A stretch of 37,525 bases of DNA from Treponema sp. (GCA_017629095.1 JAGBXW010000103.1:1-37525), one strand, 5' to 3'. Counted from the first letter of the stretch, positions 7,480 through 15,858 are shown. Translations and numbers: made by a program. The notes: generated by a model from the letters alone, not told the origin.

Positions 7480-9165
7480 CTATTTTTTTACAAAGCCCAT
7501 TTCTGCTAAAGCAGTTCTAGCCTCGGCAATTTCATCGTAGGGCATGACAAAATCTTTGTAAATAATGGAATTTTCGTGGGCCTTACCTAAAAGCAGCACT
7601 AAATCCCCCTGTTGTGCCTGGGCAAAGGCAGTGCGAATAGCTGTTTGCCGATGGGGAATAATCAAAAGCCCAGAAGCTGCATCCTGCTTTCCTTCCTGCC
7701 TGCAGCCCACTGCAATGTCCTCCAGCAACGCCACGGGATCTTCTCCACGGGGGTCCTCGTCTGCTAGGACCACTACGTCACACCAGTGGGCCGCAATCCG
7801 CCCCTGCTCAGGTCGCTTGGTGGTGTCCCGCTCTCCTCCAGAGCCAAAAATCACAAAGATTTTGCCAGTAATTCTTTGTCGTAGGGGAGGAAAGATGGTT
7901 TCAAAGGAGGAAGGAGTGTGGGCATAATCTACAATTACCTCAAAGGGCTGACCGCAATCAACCACAGTCATGCGGCCTGTTACTGGCTCCAAGTATTTTG
8001 CCTGCTCCACAACTGCTTCTAGGGGAAGATTGGTGGCGGTGGCTACTGCCAGTGAGGCAGCCATAATGTTATATGCATTGAAGGCTCCGCTGGTGGGAGC
8101 TTCTACTGCCAATTCTTTTCCTTCCAAAGCAGGAATGGTACCCTTCATGGTAAAGCTGATGCCAGAACCATCCTGCCCCACGCCAATGTTGGTGGCCTCC
8201 ACAAAGGGTATGGCTGGTGGGTTTTCTGCTACAGATTCTTTGCCTCGGCCTGCTTCTCCCTGGCTGGTAAAGCCCATAACGGGAGACTTTGTGGCCTCCA
8301 CAAAGTAACTGGCAGCTGGGTCTTCTAGGTTTACAATACCAAAGGCAGGAACCTGCCGCTCCTGGCCACCGATGATTTTCTTGTGATTATGCTTATCTAA
8401 GGCTCTAAACAAGTTAGCCTTGTCGTCACGGTACTGCTGGTAGGTTCCGTGGAACTCCAAGTGCTCCTGGGTTACGTTCATCCACAAGGCACCATCAAAG
8501 AGCACATTGCCCAATCGGTTGGTTCTGGGGGAAAGGCCGTGGGAGGAGGATTCCACCACCGCATATTCACAACCAGATTCTACCATTTCGTATAGCTGCC
8601 GCTGAACAATAGGAGCCTCTGGTGTGGTTTGATGTTCTGGGTTTGCAATGGCATCTCCACCCAAGGAATATTGTACCGTGGAAATAAAGCCTGCCTTTTT
8701 TCCCATTCGTCGCAAAAGCTGCCACACAAAGGAGACGGTGGAGCTTTTTCCTTCAGTTCCCGTTACTCCAATTACAATGAGTTTGCGGGAAGGAGAATCA
8801 TAAAAACAGTCTGCAATGGGAGACATGGCAAAGCGAGTATCTGGAACCTGTACCAAAGGCGGCACTGGTAAGCCTTTTTGCTTTCTTTGGGAAAGTGCTG
8901 CTTCTACCTGAGAAGGAAGCTGATCTTGATATAAAATTGCCGCCGCACCCTTTTCTATGGCTTGGGGAATAAAATTGTTTCCGTGGACGTGGGTTCCTGG
9001 CAAGGCAAAAAAGAGACTACCTGGTGTAACAGCACGGGAGTCAAAACATAAATTCTGTATCAGGGTTTTTCCCTCTGATTCTGTTACGGTGATGGGTGTT
9101 GAAAGGGGCTTTTCAGTGGTGCCACCATTCAATGATTCAATAAGGTATGAAAGGATTTTTTCCAT
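7480..9165 (-). CDS. murE: UDP-MurNAc-tripeptide synthetase
   Basis: Adds the third, diamino acid residue to UDP-MurNAc-L-Ala-D-Glu in the cytoplasm. Motifs in order: LCFDSRAVTPGSLFFALPG, the ATP loop VTGTEGKSST, TTPEAPIVQRQL, VESSSHGLSPRTNRL, MNVTQEHLEFHG with a lysine-bearing YRDDKANLF, EPVTGRMTVVD, VDYAHTPSSFE, FGSGGERDTTKRPE and ADEDPRGEDP. The last replaces the classical DNPR (diaminopimelate) or DNPA (lysine) signature with DEDPR. Treponemes characteristically use L-ornithine, so ornithine is a reasonable but unproven substrate. The start is taken as the ATG at 9165 (MEKILSYLIE, 561 residues); there is no Shine-Dalgarno, and a -10 element ends eight bases upstream, so a leaderless mRNA is predicted. 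The 22 extra in-frame codons upstream lack support. First gene of murE-ddl-murD; 38 bases separate it from ddl. Confidence 0.93.
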   Translation of the reverse strand: MEKILSYLIESLNGGTTEKPLSTPITVTESEGKTLIQNLCFDSRAVTPGSLFFALPGTHVHGNNFIPQAIEKGAAAILYQDQLPSQVEAALSQRKQKGLPVPPLVQVPDTRFAMSPIADCFYDSPSRKLIVIGVTGTEGKSSTVSFVWQLLRRMGKKAGFISTVQYSLGGDAIANPEHQTTPEAPIVQRQLYEMVESGCEYAVVESSSHGLSPRTNRLGNVLFDGALWMNVTQEHLEFHGTYQQYRDDKANLFRALDKHNHKKIIGGQERQVPAFGIVNLEDPAASYFVEATKSPVMGFTSQGEAGRGKESVAENPPAIPFVEATNIGVGQDGSGISFTMKGTIPALEGKELAVEAPTSGAFNAYNIMAASLAVATATNLPLEAVVEQAKYLEPVTGRMTVVDCGQPFEVIVDYAHTPSSFETIFPPLRQRITGKIFVIFGSGGERDTTKRPEQGRIAAHWCDVVVLADEDPRGEDPVALLEDIAVGCRQEGKQDAASGLLIIPHRQTAIRTAFAQAQQGDLVLLLGKAHENSIIYKDFVMPYDEIAEARTALAEMGFVKK

Positions 9166-9173
9166 AAGAAAGG

Positions 9174-9201
9174 AGTATAGCAGGATTATTCTAATTGTAA
9201 A
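9174..9201 (-). promoter_or_regulatory. Extended -10 promoter of murE, predicted leaderless
   Basis: On the minus strand TTTACA (complement 9196-9201), a 16-base spacer and TGC-TATACT (the -10 complement at 9174-9179) form an extended -10 promoter. Only eight bases separate the -10 from the murE ATG, so transcription should begin at or next to the A of the start codon. The sequence contains no Shine-Dalgarno. Confidence 0.6.
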
Positions 9202-9222
9202 AGTGCTATTCTGTGATATAAT
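9195..9222 (+). promoter_or_regulatory. Extended -10 promoter of the SH3-M48-cyclase operon
   Basis: TGA-TATAAT (the -10 at 9217-9222) is a perfect extended -10, with a weak -35 TTGTAA at 9195-9200. That -35 overlaps the -35 of the divergent murE promoter almost base for base, so the two promoters probably compete for RNA polymerase. The start codon at 9252 follows 30 bases on, with AGGAGG at 9241-9246. Confidence 0.6.
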
Positions 9223-9251
9223 GGGGTACAATTATTTTCAAGGAGGATAAT

Positions 9252-9740
9252 ATGAAAAAAATGCTTTTCGTACTAAGTATTTTGTTCTGCTTTGGAGCCG
9301 TACTGTGGGCCAAAGCTGGTGATACGATGTATGTAAATGTAGAAGAGGCAGAACTTAAATCTGGTACAGGATTTTTTGCTGCTGGTGCTGGTTTTTTGCC
9401 CTACGGTGCTAAGGTGACAATTCTGCAAGAATCTGGCAAATGGATAGAAGTGAAAAGTCTGGACAACAGCAAGGTTTCTGGTTGGCTTCCTGCTTCTAGT
9501 CTCACTAAAAAAAAGATTCTTGCTGATGATAGCCTCAATCGTGTTTCCGCTTCTGCAGATGAGTTGGCTCTGGCAGGAAAGGGATTTTCTGCTGAAGTAG
9601 AAGCTCTGTATACTACGGAGTCAAATGCTGCTATTTATCGAATGGTGGATGATATTGAGTCAACTCCCATTGATAAATCTGGACTTTTGGAATTCATCCA
9701 GCATGGAAAACTGTCTGACGGTTCAAGAGGTGAGAAATGA
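9252..9740 (+). CDS. Exported bacterial SH3-like domain protein
   Basis: This 162-residue protein has a clear signal peptide (MKKMLFVLSILFCFGAVLWAKAG, cleavage probably after the AKA). It is followed by an SH3b-like fold at residues 25-100: TMYVNVEEAELKSGTGFFAAGAGFLPYGAKVTILQ, then GKWIEVKSL and VSGWLPASSLTKK. The W-ASS-L end is typical of SH3 type-3 domains, which often bind cell-wall peptides. The last 60 residues are uncharacterised. AGGAGG lies five bases before the ATG. Its stop overlaps the M48 protease start by four bases (ATGA), so the two are translationally coupled and probably work together in the periplasm. The molecular role is not known. Confidence 0.8.
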   Translation: MKKMLFVLSILFCFGAVLWAKAGDTMYVNVEEAELKSGTGFFAAGAGFLPYGAKVTILQESGKWIEVKSLDNSKVSGWLPASSLTKKKILADDSLNRVSASADELALAGKGFSAEVEALYTTESNAAIYRMVDDIESTPIDKSGLLEFIQHGKLSDGSRGEK

Positions 9741-10639
9741 AATTTATTAAGATTTTTCTATTATGTTTAGTTATGGCCGTGGTATTTTCCTCTTGTGCCG
9801 TGATGAAATCTATGGGTGGCTTAGCCGCTGCTGTTGGTGATATTACAGGAAATGATAACTTAGCTGCTGTGGGAGATTCTGTTGCTGCCGTGGCAGAAGC
9901 AAGTGCTCCTATTTCTCCCGAACAGGAGTATTATATTGGCCGTTCTGTTACTGCATCTTTGTTAGGCTCCTACAAGATGTTCCACAGTCCAGAGCTCACC
10001 AATTACGTAAATATGATATGCCAGGTTTTGGCCCTGAATTCCCAGCGTCCCCAGTTGTATAAGGGATATTACGTGGCGGTACTGGATACAGACCAGATTA
10101 ATGCCTTTGCTTCCTCTGGAGGTCATATTTTGGTAACTCGTGGTTTGTTGGAATGTGCCACCAGTGAAGATGCTCTGGCAGCAGTTCTTGCCCATGAAAT
10201 TGCTCACATTCAGTTGCAGCATGGAATCAAGGCCATTAAAAGTGACCGCTGGACAAATGCAGCCTTAACAACAGCAACTTCTTCCCTCACTGTTTTGTCA
10301 GATGGAGAGATGAAGGATGTAATCGATGCCTTTGATGAATCTGTTAACGGTGTTATTACTACCATGGTAAATACAGGGTATTCCCAGTCTCAAGAGTACG
10401 ATGCTGATGAAACAGCATTGGAAATTATGGCCGCTGCAGGATACAATCCTCATGCCATGAAAGAAATGCTGAATGAGTTAAAGGTTCGTCAGCCCAAGTC
10501 TTCTGGTGGATTTGCATCTACCCATCCTTCTGCAGATAAGCGGCTCAAAAATGTAGAAAAAAAATTGAAGAAATATGCTGCAATTTCAGTGCCTGAGACA
10601 CGAGTCGCTCGATACAATCATATGATGGCTATTTATTAA
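9737..10639 (+). CDS. M48-family zinc metalloprotease lipoprotein
   Basis: This 300-residue lipoprotein has a signal peptide ending in VVFSSC, with lipidated Cys20. The zinc site is HEIAH (His153, Glu154, His157), with the third ligand in EYDADE (Glu220), and the usual M48 context NAFASSGGHILVTRGLL and ASTHPSADKRLKNVE surrounds it. It resembles the periplasmic BepA/YfgC and LoiP peptidases, which help with outer-membrane protein assembly and quality control. It lacks a TPR tail, so it is closer to the short LoiP type. The start overlaps the preceding SH3 gene by four bases, and the cyclase follows within ten bases. Surveillance of the envelope is an inference from family and operon. Confidence 0.88.
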   Translation: MKFIKIFLLCLVMAVVFSSCAVMKSMGGLAAAVGDITGNDNLAAVGDSVAAVAEASAPISPEQEYYIGRSVTASLLGSYKMFHSPELTNYVNMICQVLALNSQRPQLYKGYYVAVLDTDQINAFASSGGHILVTRGLLECATSEDALAAVLAHEIAHIQLQHGIKAIKSDRWTNAALTTATSSLTVLSDGEMKDVIDAFDESVNGVITTMVNTGYSQSQEYDADETALEIMAAAGYNPHAMKEMLNELKVRQPKSSGGFASTHPSADKRLKNVEKKLKKYAAISVPETRVARYNHMMAIY

Positions 10640-10648
10640 GGAGTGAAT

Positions 10649-12790
10649 ATGGGGAAGGAACATACAAGAGTTAAACATCACCTCATTCGTGTGGCTTCCA
10701 TTGTGGTGTTGTGTACCGTGGTGGTTCTGTTGTTGGAAGGCTTTTCTCTTTTTCAACGTCCAGAAAATATGTTGTATGACAGTCGCATGGTTCGTACTGC
10801 TCCTTCCCATCGCCCCTCAGATGAAATCGCTGTAATCTTGCTTGACCAAGATAGCCTAGACTGGGCCCAACAGGAGTTTGGCTGGTCTTGGCCTTGGCCT
10901 CGCAGTGCTTACGGCGATATCGTTTCTTATTTTAACCAGGGCGGGGCGGCTTCTGTGGCCTTTGATGTGCTTTTTACCGAGCCCTCCGTCTACGGTCCCC
11001 AAGATGATGAGGCCTTTGCCCAAGCCTGTGCTGACTATGGCCGTGTGGTACAAACTGTTTATTTTGATACAATTCAAGGGAATGCCTCTCATTGGAATGA
11101 ATCCTTCCCTGAGCCTCCCCTCAAAAATGAAAAAAATCCTGACAATTTTTCTACAGCTGGTGATTCTGCCACTACTGAAAACTTGCTCTTTCCCATAGAT
11201 TCTATCGCTGCTTCTGCTGCGGTGTTAGGAAATATTACAGGTTCTTCCGACTGGGACAAGGTAATCCGCCGAGCCAAAGCCTATCGTTCCTTCCAGTCCT
11301 ATCTGGTACCTACCTTGGGGGTGTCTTCCTTCTTCGCTGCTGGAGAAGAGGGGCCCGACCCAGCGTTGGAGCCAGTTGAAGGCCGACTGTTGCGGTTCCA
11401 GCCTTCCTTAGAAAGTTATGTCCCCTACAGTGCGGGGCAAATCCTCCAAAGCTATTACGCCATTCTCTCTGGCCAAGAGCCCTTGCTGGAAAGTGAAATG
11501 TTCCAGGATATGTACGTATTCTTTGGATTTTATGCACCTGGTCTCTTTGATATTTGTACAACCCCTGTTTCCACCGTCTATCCTGGAGTTGGAGTTCACA
11601 TTACCCAGCTGGATAATTATCTGCAAGATTCCTTCCTCAATCCTGTTTCCTTCCCAATGAAGATTACCTTGGTGGTGGTGCTTGCCCTGTTGGGAGCTAT
11701 TCCCCTGTCACTGGGAGAGATTTTAGGGCTTCACAAGTTAAATGTGCTTATTTCTGTGGCCTCTGTGGTGATTTCTGCCTTGCTTTTTGTGTTGCTTTCC
11801 TACGTTGCATTTAATGGGGGATTTGTCCTTCCCATGATGCCTCCCTTGGTGGCTCTTTTACTGTCCTTTTTCTCTGCCATGCTTGTTTCCTACCGACAAG
11901 AAGGACGGCAACGACGCTACCTTAAGTCTGCCTTCCGTCATTACTTAAGTCCTGCTGTTATCGACACCCTGATTGCCCATCCCGAAAGCTTGGTGCTGGG
12001 GGGCGAGCGTCGTCATATCAGCATTTTCTTTTCTGATGTACAGGGCTTTACCAGTATTTCTGAAGGATTAAGTCCAGAAGAACTGACCTCCCTGCTGAAT
12101 GATTATCTTTCCCAGATGACAGATATTTTGCTTGAATCAGGAGGCACCATCGACAAATACGAAGGTGACGCCATCATTGCCTTTTGGAGTGCTCCCGTAG
12201 AGCTTCCTGATCACGGACGGCGGGCGGTAGAAGCTATGATTCGCTGTCAGGAAAAGCTCTCTGAATTGCGTCCTGAATTAGAGCAGCGGGCAGGCCGTCC
12301 CTTTTACATGCGAGTTGGCATTAACACTGGAGATGCGGTGGTGGGTAACATGGGAAGCTCCAGTCGCTTTGACTACACTATGCTGGGAGATTCTGTAAAT
12401 CTCGCTGCTCGCTTGGAAGGTTTGAACAAGCAGTTTGGGACATATTCCATGTGCAGTGCCGCCAGTAAGGAAGAAGCCCAAGAGTTTGGAACGGAGCTCT
12501 GCTTCCGAGAATTGGCTCGTGTGGCTGTGGTGGGAAAAAAGGAAGCGGTAACCGTGTTCGAGCCCATGACAGCCACTGAATATGCTGGGCGAAAAGCTAT
12601 TTTAGAAGCCTTTTCCCAGGCTCTACAGCTTTTTTATCATGGTAAATTTCAAGAATCCTTGGTAGCCTTTTCTGCCATCCAAAATGATGATGCTCCTGCA
12701 GCCCATTACGTGGCAAAGTGTCAGGAATTGCTGGAAAATCCCCCTGATATGAGTCGTTGGGAAGGTGTGTGGGTGGCTACTTCAAAATAA
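10649..12790 (+). CDS. CHASE2-domain adenylate cyclase (class III)
   Basis: This 713-residue membrane sensor starts at the ATG at 10649, five bases after GGAG (a GTG at 10643 is an alternative). A first membrane segment (about 10-30) precedes an extracytoplasmic CHASE2 region (about 45-330, with IAVILLDQDSLDWAQQEFGW and WPWPRSAYGDIV). Three closely spaced membrane segments follow (about 333-355, 360-385 and 388-410), and then the catalytic domain. The catalytic domain has both metal aspartates (Asp463 in FSDVQGFT, Asp507 in KYEGD), Lys503 for adenine selection, Thr577 in DYTMLGD where class IIIb enzymes replace Asp, and Asn584 and Arg588 of NLAARLE. ATP to cAMP is therefore predicted rather than GTP to cGMP. 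A roughly 60-residue TPR-like tail ends the protein. It shares an operon with two envelope proteins, so the signal sensed may be envelope state. It overlaps the convergent EamA gene by nine bases. Confidence 0.9.
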   Translation: MGKEHTRVKHHLIRVASIVVLCTVVVLLLEGFSLFQRPENMLYDSRMVRTAPSHRPSDEIAVILLDQDSLDWAQQEFGWSWPWPRSAYGDIVSYFNQGGAASVAFDVLFTEPSVYGPQDDEAFAQACADYGRVVQTVYFDTIQGNASHWNESFPEPPLKNEKNPDNFSTAGDSATTENLLFPIDSIAASAAVLGNITGSSDWDKVIRRAKAYRSFQSYLVPTLGVSSFFAAGEEGPDPALEPVEGRLLRFQPSLESYVPYSAGQILQSYYAILSGQEPLLESEMFQDMYVFFGFYAPGLFDICTTPVSTVYPGVGVHITQLDNYLQDSFLNPVSFPMKITLVVVLALLGAIPLSLGEILGLHKLNVLISVASVVISALLFVLLSYVAFNGGFVLPMMPPLVALLLSFFSAMLVSYRQEGRQRRYLKSAFRHYLSPAVIDTLIAHPESLVLGGERRHISIFFSDVQGFTSISEGLSPEELTSLLNDYLSQMTDILLESGGTIDKYEGDAIIAFWSAPVELPDHGRRAVEAMIRCQEKLSELRPELEQRAGRPFYMRVGINTGDAVVGNMGSSSRFDYTMLGDSVNLAARLEGLNKQFGTYSMCSAASKEEAQEFGTELCFRELARVAVVGKKEAVTVFEPMTATEYAGRKAILEAFSQALQLFYHGKFQESLVAFSAIQNDDAPAAHYVAKCQELLENPPDMSRWEGVWVATSK

Positions 12791-13651
12791 GTCTATTTCT
12801 GACAGTACAATGGCAAGGAAGAGAAGGATGCAGCCTACAATCATGGTTGGAGTCAAGGTTTCTCCTAGGAAAATCCATGAAAAAGCTACTCCAAAGAAGG
12901 CTTCCAAGGACAAGATAATTGCAGCCACGGAAGTATGGGTATATTTTTGGCAAATATTTTGTAGTAAAAAGGCCACTAAGGTGCTAAAAATTCCTAAGTA
13001 CAAGATGGAAAGCAAGGTTCTTGTATTTGTTAATTGCTCAAGGGGAGCTGGCCCGTCTAAGAAGGGGGCTAAAATCCAAGACAGAAGGGCTGCTGTTGCC
13101 AGTTGCACTATGGTCAAGAGAATTGCATCTTCTGTAGCATTGTAATGTGCGATAAAAATAATTTGCAACGCAAAGAAAATACCACAAAACAAGGTCATTA
13201 CATCTCCCTTGTTCATGATCAAGCTATCCTGCAAGGTTAAAAGAGCCACTCCCACCAGTGCCAGAATGGAGGCAATGATAATGCGGATTCCTGGGAACTT
13301 GCGGGTAAAGAGCCAGAGAATCAGTGGCACGAAAATAACGTACACGGTGGTGAGAAAGGCGTTTTTTCCTGCTGTAGTGTACTGAATTCCAATGGTTTGC
13401 AGCAAATAGGCCAAGAAAAGACAAAGTCCAATAATTCCACCATGAAGAAGAATAGAAGGATTTATTTTTTTTATTTTTTTTACGCAGATTAGGGTCAAAC
13501 CTATTGTGGCAATGGTAAAGCGAAAGGCCATCATATACACTGGAGGCACTGTATCAACAGTATCCTTCACAACTACAAAGGCAAAGCCCCAAATAGCAGT
13601 GGTAATGAGCATTCCTAAGGAAGACAGTATAGCAATAGTATTTTTTCTCAA
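12782..13651 (-). CDS. EamA/DMT-family metabolite transporter
   Basis: This 289-residue inner-membrane protein has about ten hydrophobic segments arranged as two EamA repeats. The first repeat carries the characteristic ITTAIWGFAFVVVKD and FRFTIATIGLTLICVKK with a positively charged loop after it. The second contains TLVAFLLQNICQKYT, ILSLEAFFGVAFSWIFLGE and IVGCILLFLAIVLSE, which is the usual end of DMT-superfamily exporters. Substrates in this family range from amino acids to nucleotide sugars and cannot be predicted. The start is a TTG at 13651 with AAGGA seven bases upstream; an internal ATG at codon 14 would cut into the first helix. The gene overlaps the adenylate cyclase tail-to-tail by nine bases. 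Confidence 0.87.
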   Translation of the reverse strand: MRKNTIAILSSLGMLITTAIWGFAFVVVKDTVDTVPPVYMMAFRFTIATIGLTLICVKKIKKINPSILLHGGIIGLCLFLAYLLQTIGIQYTTAGKNAFLTTVYVIFVPLILWLFTRKFPGIRIIIASILALVGVALLTLQDSLIMNKGDVMTLFCGIFFALQIIFIAHYNATEDAILLTIVQLATAALLSWILAPFLDGPAPLEQLTNTRTLLSILYLGIFSTLVAFLLQNICQKYTHTSVAAIILSLEAFFGVAFSWIFLGETLTPTMIVGCILLFLAIVLSEIDLF

Positions 13652-13826
13652 GTCCTGTTCCTTTTTCTAAAGTTTTGTATCTGTAAACTATATCTGTAAT
13701 ATCTCGAATTTGCAATGATAGATAGGTGAATAAAGCTGTAATAGCTTCATTAAAATGCAAGTATTTCAACGATTTGCAAAAATACGTAAAAAACTCAAAA
13801 ACTTGCAATTAAACGTAATAAATGTA

Positions 13827-13855
13827 TTGATTTTCTTTTCGATTTGTAGAATACT
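13827..13855 (+). promoter_or_regulatory. Predicted promoter of the lytic transglycosylase
   Basis: TTGATT (13827-13832) and AATACT (13850-13855) are separated by 17 bases, and AGGAAG (13862-13867) precedes the ATG at 13873. The rest of the 220-base gap upstream is AT-rich; I see no gene or RNA in it. Confidence 0.4.
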
Positions 13856-13872
13856 ATGGACAGGAAGTTATT

Positions 13873-14730
13873 ATGACACAGAATGAAAATATGTCTTTGA
13901 ACCCCTTTATTCGTTTTTGGGGCGTGTTGGTATTCTGCTTTCTCTTTTTAACACTTTCCATCCTGTCCTTGGTTCTATTCCATACAGAGCCTTCTATTTC
14001 TGTTCAGGATGTTGACAAGACAGGTGCTACAATTGCAGAAATACCCATGATTGAAGATTTGGTTCCACAAGATGACTCAAGCCTTCCTGTTATAGAAGTT
14101 TCCTTTGTTGAAGAGGCTCCAAAAAAAGAAGTGCCTTTTTTTGTGGAAGATGTAAAGGATTCCTTTGGAATTGAAGTAGTTGATTTTGGAAAACAGTTGG
14201 ATGTAGGGCTAGAATTGTATCGAGCCCTTCCCACAAGAACAGCAGTGGAATGGTTTTATACCAATGTAACTGGTGATATGGATGTAGCTTTGGCAATCCT
14301 TCGGGAAGCAGACAAGAACAACATTCCATTATCCTTGGCTTTTTCTTTGGCTTATACAGAAAGTCGCTATAAGCCACGGGCCTTGAATAAAAACACCAAC
14401 GCTTCCATTGACCGTGGCGTTTTCCAGTTGAACAACAAGTCCTTTCCTGCATTGGTAGAGGCCGACTTTTACGACCCCTACGTTAGTGCCAAATACGGAC
14501 TGTCCCATTTGCGGTTCTGTCTTGATACAGCCGGAAACGAGGTTTCTGCCTTGGCCATGTACAATGCAGGAACAAACCGTGTTCGCAACAACGGGACACC
14601 ACAAACCACTTTGAACTATATTTCCAAAATCCAGACATACCGTCAGGGTTTGGATAATTTGTTTATGTCCGAAGTGGTAGCGGTTTATACCCGCACCGGC
14701 GATTCCGCCATTGCAATGTTAACAAAATAG
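13873..14730 (+). CDS. Lytic transglycosylase (SLT domain), membrane-anchored
   Basis: This 285-residue protein has a single N-terminal membrane helix (residues 13-37, FWGVLVFCFLFLTLSILSLV). A variable acidic linker (about 40-110) separates it from a C-terminal SLT/goose-lysozyme-like domain. The catalytic glutamate is Glu163 in AYTESRYKP, followed by DRGVFQLNNKSFP and SALAMYNAGTNRVRNNG, the three standard motifs of family-1 lytic transglycosylases. These enzymes cleave the MurNAc-GlcNAc bond without water during wall growth or insertion of trans-envelope structures such as flagella. No flagellar gene is adjacent, so its specific job is unknown. Its 3' end overlaps the convergent GH5-like gene by 46 bases. 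Confidence 0.87.
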   Translation: MTQNENMSLNPFIRFWGVLVFCFLFLTLSILSLVLFHTEPSISVQDVDKTGATIAEIPMIEDLVPQDDSSLPVIEVSFVEEAPKKEVPFFVEDVKDSFGIEVVDFGKQLDVGLELYRALPTRTAVEWFYTNVTGDMDVALAILREADKNNIPLSLAFSLAYTESRYKPRALNKNTNASIDRGVFQLNNKSFPALVEADFYDPYVSAKYGLSHLRFCLDTAGNEVSALAMYNAGTNRVRNNGTPQTTLNYISKIQTYRQGLDNLFMSEVVAVYTRTGDSAIAMLTK

Positions 14731-15752
14731 GAGAGTCCCTCCTCCTGGACTACCTCCTGAACACACTCTAAGCCTTGGGATGTGGGAAATTCTACCATCA
14801 CAGAATTTCCTCCACCCAAGGTTTTTTTTATGCTTTCCTGAAATTGTTTTTTCAGTTTGTCTTTGGAAAGAAAGACTGATAAAAGCTTTTGTGGAGGTTC
14901 CATTGTCAAAAGGGTGATTACCTTGGAGGCTTCTCCATCTACATCAGGAATGACGCCTCCCTCTTTTTGCAGGGCATGGGCTTCATGGTTATTGTAGGTG
15001 GGAGAAAATTTCCAAGTAGAATATTCTCCCGTACACATGGCTTCTGCAAGGAAAAGATAGTGACTATGTTTTTTTTGAAAGGCTGCAATAAATTTTTTCT
15101 GAAAGGGTTTAAGACAATCATTTTCAAAAGATAGAGGAAAGAGTTCCAGTGCCTTTTCATCTCCAACTTGACCTTCTGCCATAATGCCAAATCCCACCAC
15201 CGTCTTGCAGTCCTTTACTCTGCGGGCAGTGTGTTTCATGGCAGCGATATAATGTTCCTGTAAATAATCTTGGATAGTATCTCCTTCCACCAAGGTATTG
15301 GGAGCCAGTTTGTTTCCTGCCCAAAACAAGCTATACATCATTGTTTGCTTTTGCTTGTTGTCTAAGGCTTCATCTATGGAAGCTAGGGGGACTGTCCAAG
15401 CTGGAGCTCCATATCCACCAAGGCTAGAACTCCAGTCCTTCATCACTGGCTCCAAAAACACCAAGATTCCTGCCTCCTCAGCCTTTTTCAACAAGGTTCG
15501 CAAATCTGCAAGGTAGGCTTCGTTGTACTGGTCTGGAGCTTCTCCTTCTATATCTTCCCAGAGAATTTGCCAGCGAAGCAAGGTTGTATTGTGTTTTTGT
15601 AATGTGGCAAAAAAGGCATCAGCTTGGGAAATACTGGGAATAGGAAATTCTTTCGAGTAGGGGGAAATAGTAACTCCTTGAAAAATTCGTTTTTTCCCTT
15701 GGCTGTCAACAATAGCTCCTTCGCGGATTGAAATGATGGGTTCATGCTTCAT
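14685..15752 (-). CDS. Cellulase-like (GH5-type) glycoside hydrolase family protein
   Basis: This 355-residue protein resembles the TIM-barrel cellulase/endoglycoceramidase group. Supporting segments are GAIVDSQGKKRIFQGVTIS near the start, NTTLLRWQILWEDIEGE (barrel strand 2 arginine), EEAGILVFLEPVMKDWSS, then VVGFGIMAEGQVGD, where a glutamate sits at the usual acid/base position but without the canonical Asn-Glu-Pro. LFLAEAMCTGEYSTW may hold the nucleophile region. The start is the ATG at 15752 (MKHEPIISIRE), with AGGAG seven bases upstream; an earlier in-frame ATG has none. No signal peptide is present, so it would act in the cytoplasm, which is unusual for this clan and suggests a small glycoside or glycolipid substrate. 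Family assignment is tentative. It overlaps the lytic transglycosylase by 46 bases, tail-to-tail. Confidence 0.65.
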   Translation of the reverse strand: MKHEPIISIREGAIVDSQGKKRIFQGVTISPYSKEFPIPSISQADAFFATLQKHNTTLLRWQILWEDIEGEAPDQYNEAYLADLRTLLKKAEEAGILVFLEPVMKDWSSSLGGYGAPAWTVPLASIDEALDNKQKQTMMYSLFWAGNKLAPNTLVEGDTIQDYLQEHYIAAMKHTARRVKDCKTVVGFGIMAEGQVGDEKALELFPLSFENDCLKPFQKKFIAAFQKKHSHYLFLAEAMCTGEYSTWKFSPTYNNHEAHALQKEGGVIPDVDGEASKVITLLTMEPPQKLLSVFLSKDKLKKQFQESIKKTLGGGNSVMVEFPTSQGLECVQEVVQEEGLSYFVNIAMAESPVRV

Positions 15753-15783
15753 GACCTGCTCCTGTATAATTTCTCTGTGAATA

Positions 15784-15825
15784 CAAAAATAGACCACCTC
15801 AAGAAAATCTTGGACAGTGGTCTAT
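15784..15825 (-). terminator. Terminator after the PtsN-type EIIA gene
   Basis: Read on the minus strand, ATAGACCAC and GTGGTCTAT (complementary arms at 15817-15825 and 15789-15797) form a 9-bp stem. An inner CAAGA/TCTTG helix lies in the loop, and a T-run (TTTTTG) follows. It lies 34 bases beyond the ptsN-like stop and only about 32 bases before the GH5-like start. Confidence 0.8.
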
Positions 15826-15858
15826 CTTGCGATTGTATCGTTGTAAAGCATAGAATGC

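Noticed and set aside
13652-13826. A small RNA or tRNA in the gap before the lytic transglycosylase
   Set aside because: No cloverleaf, terminator or strong structure was found, only AT-rich sequence with loose repeats of ATTTGCAA.
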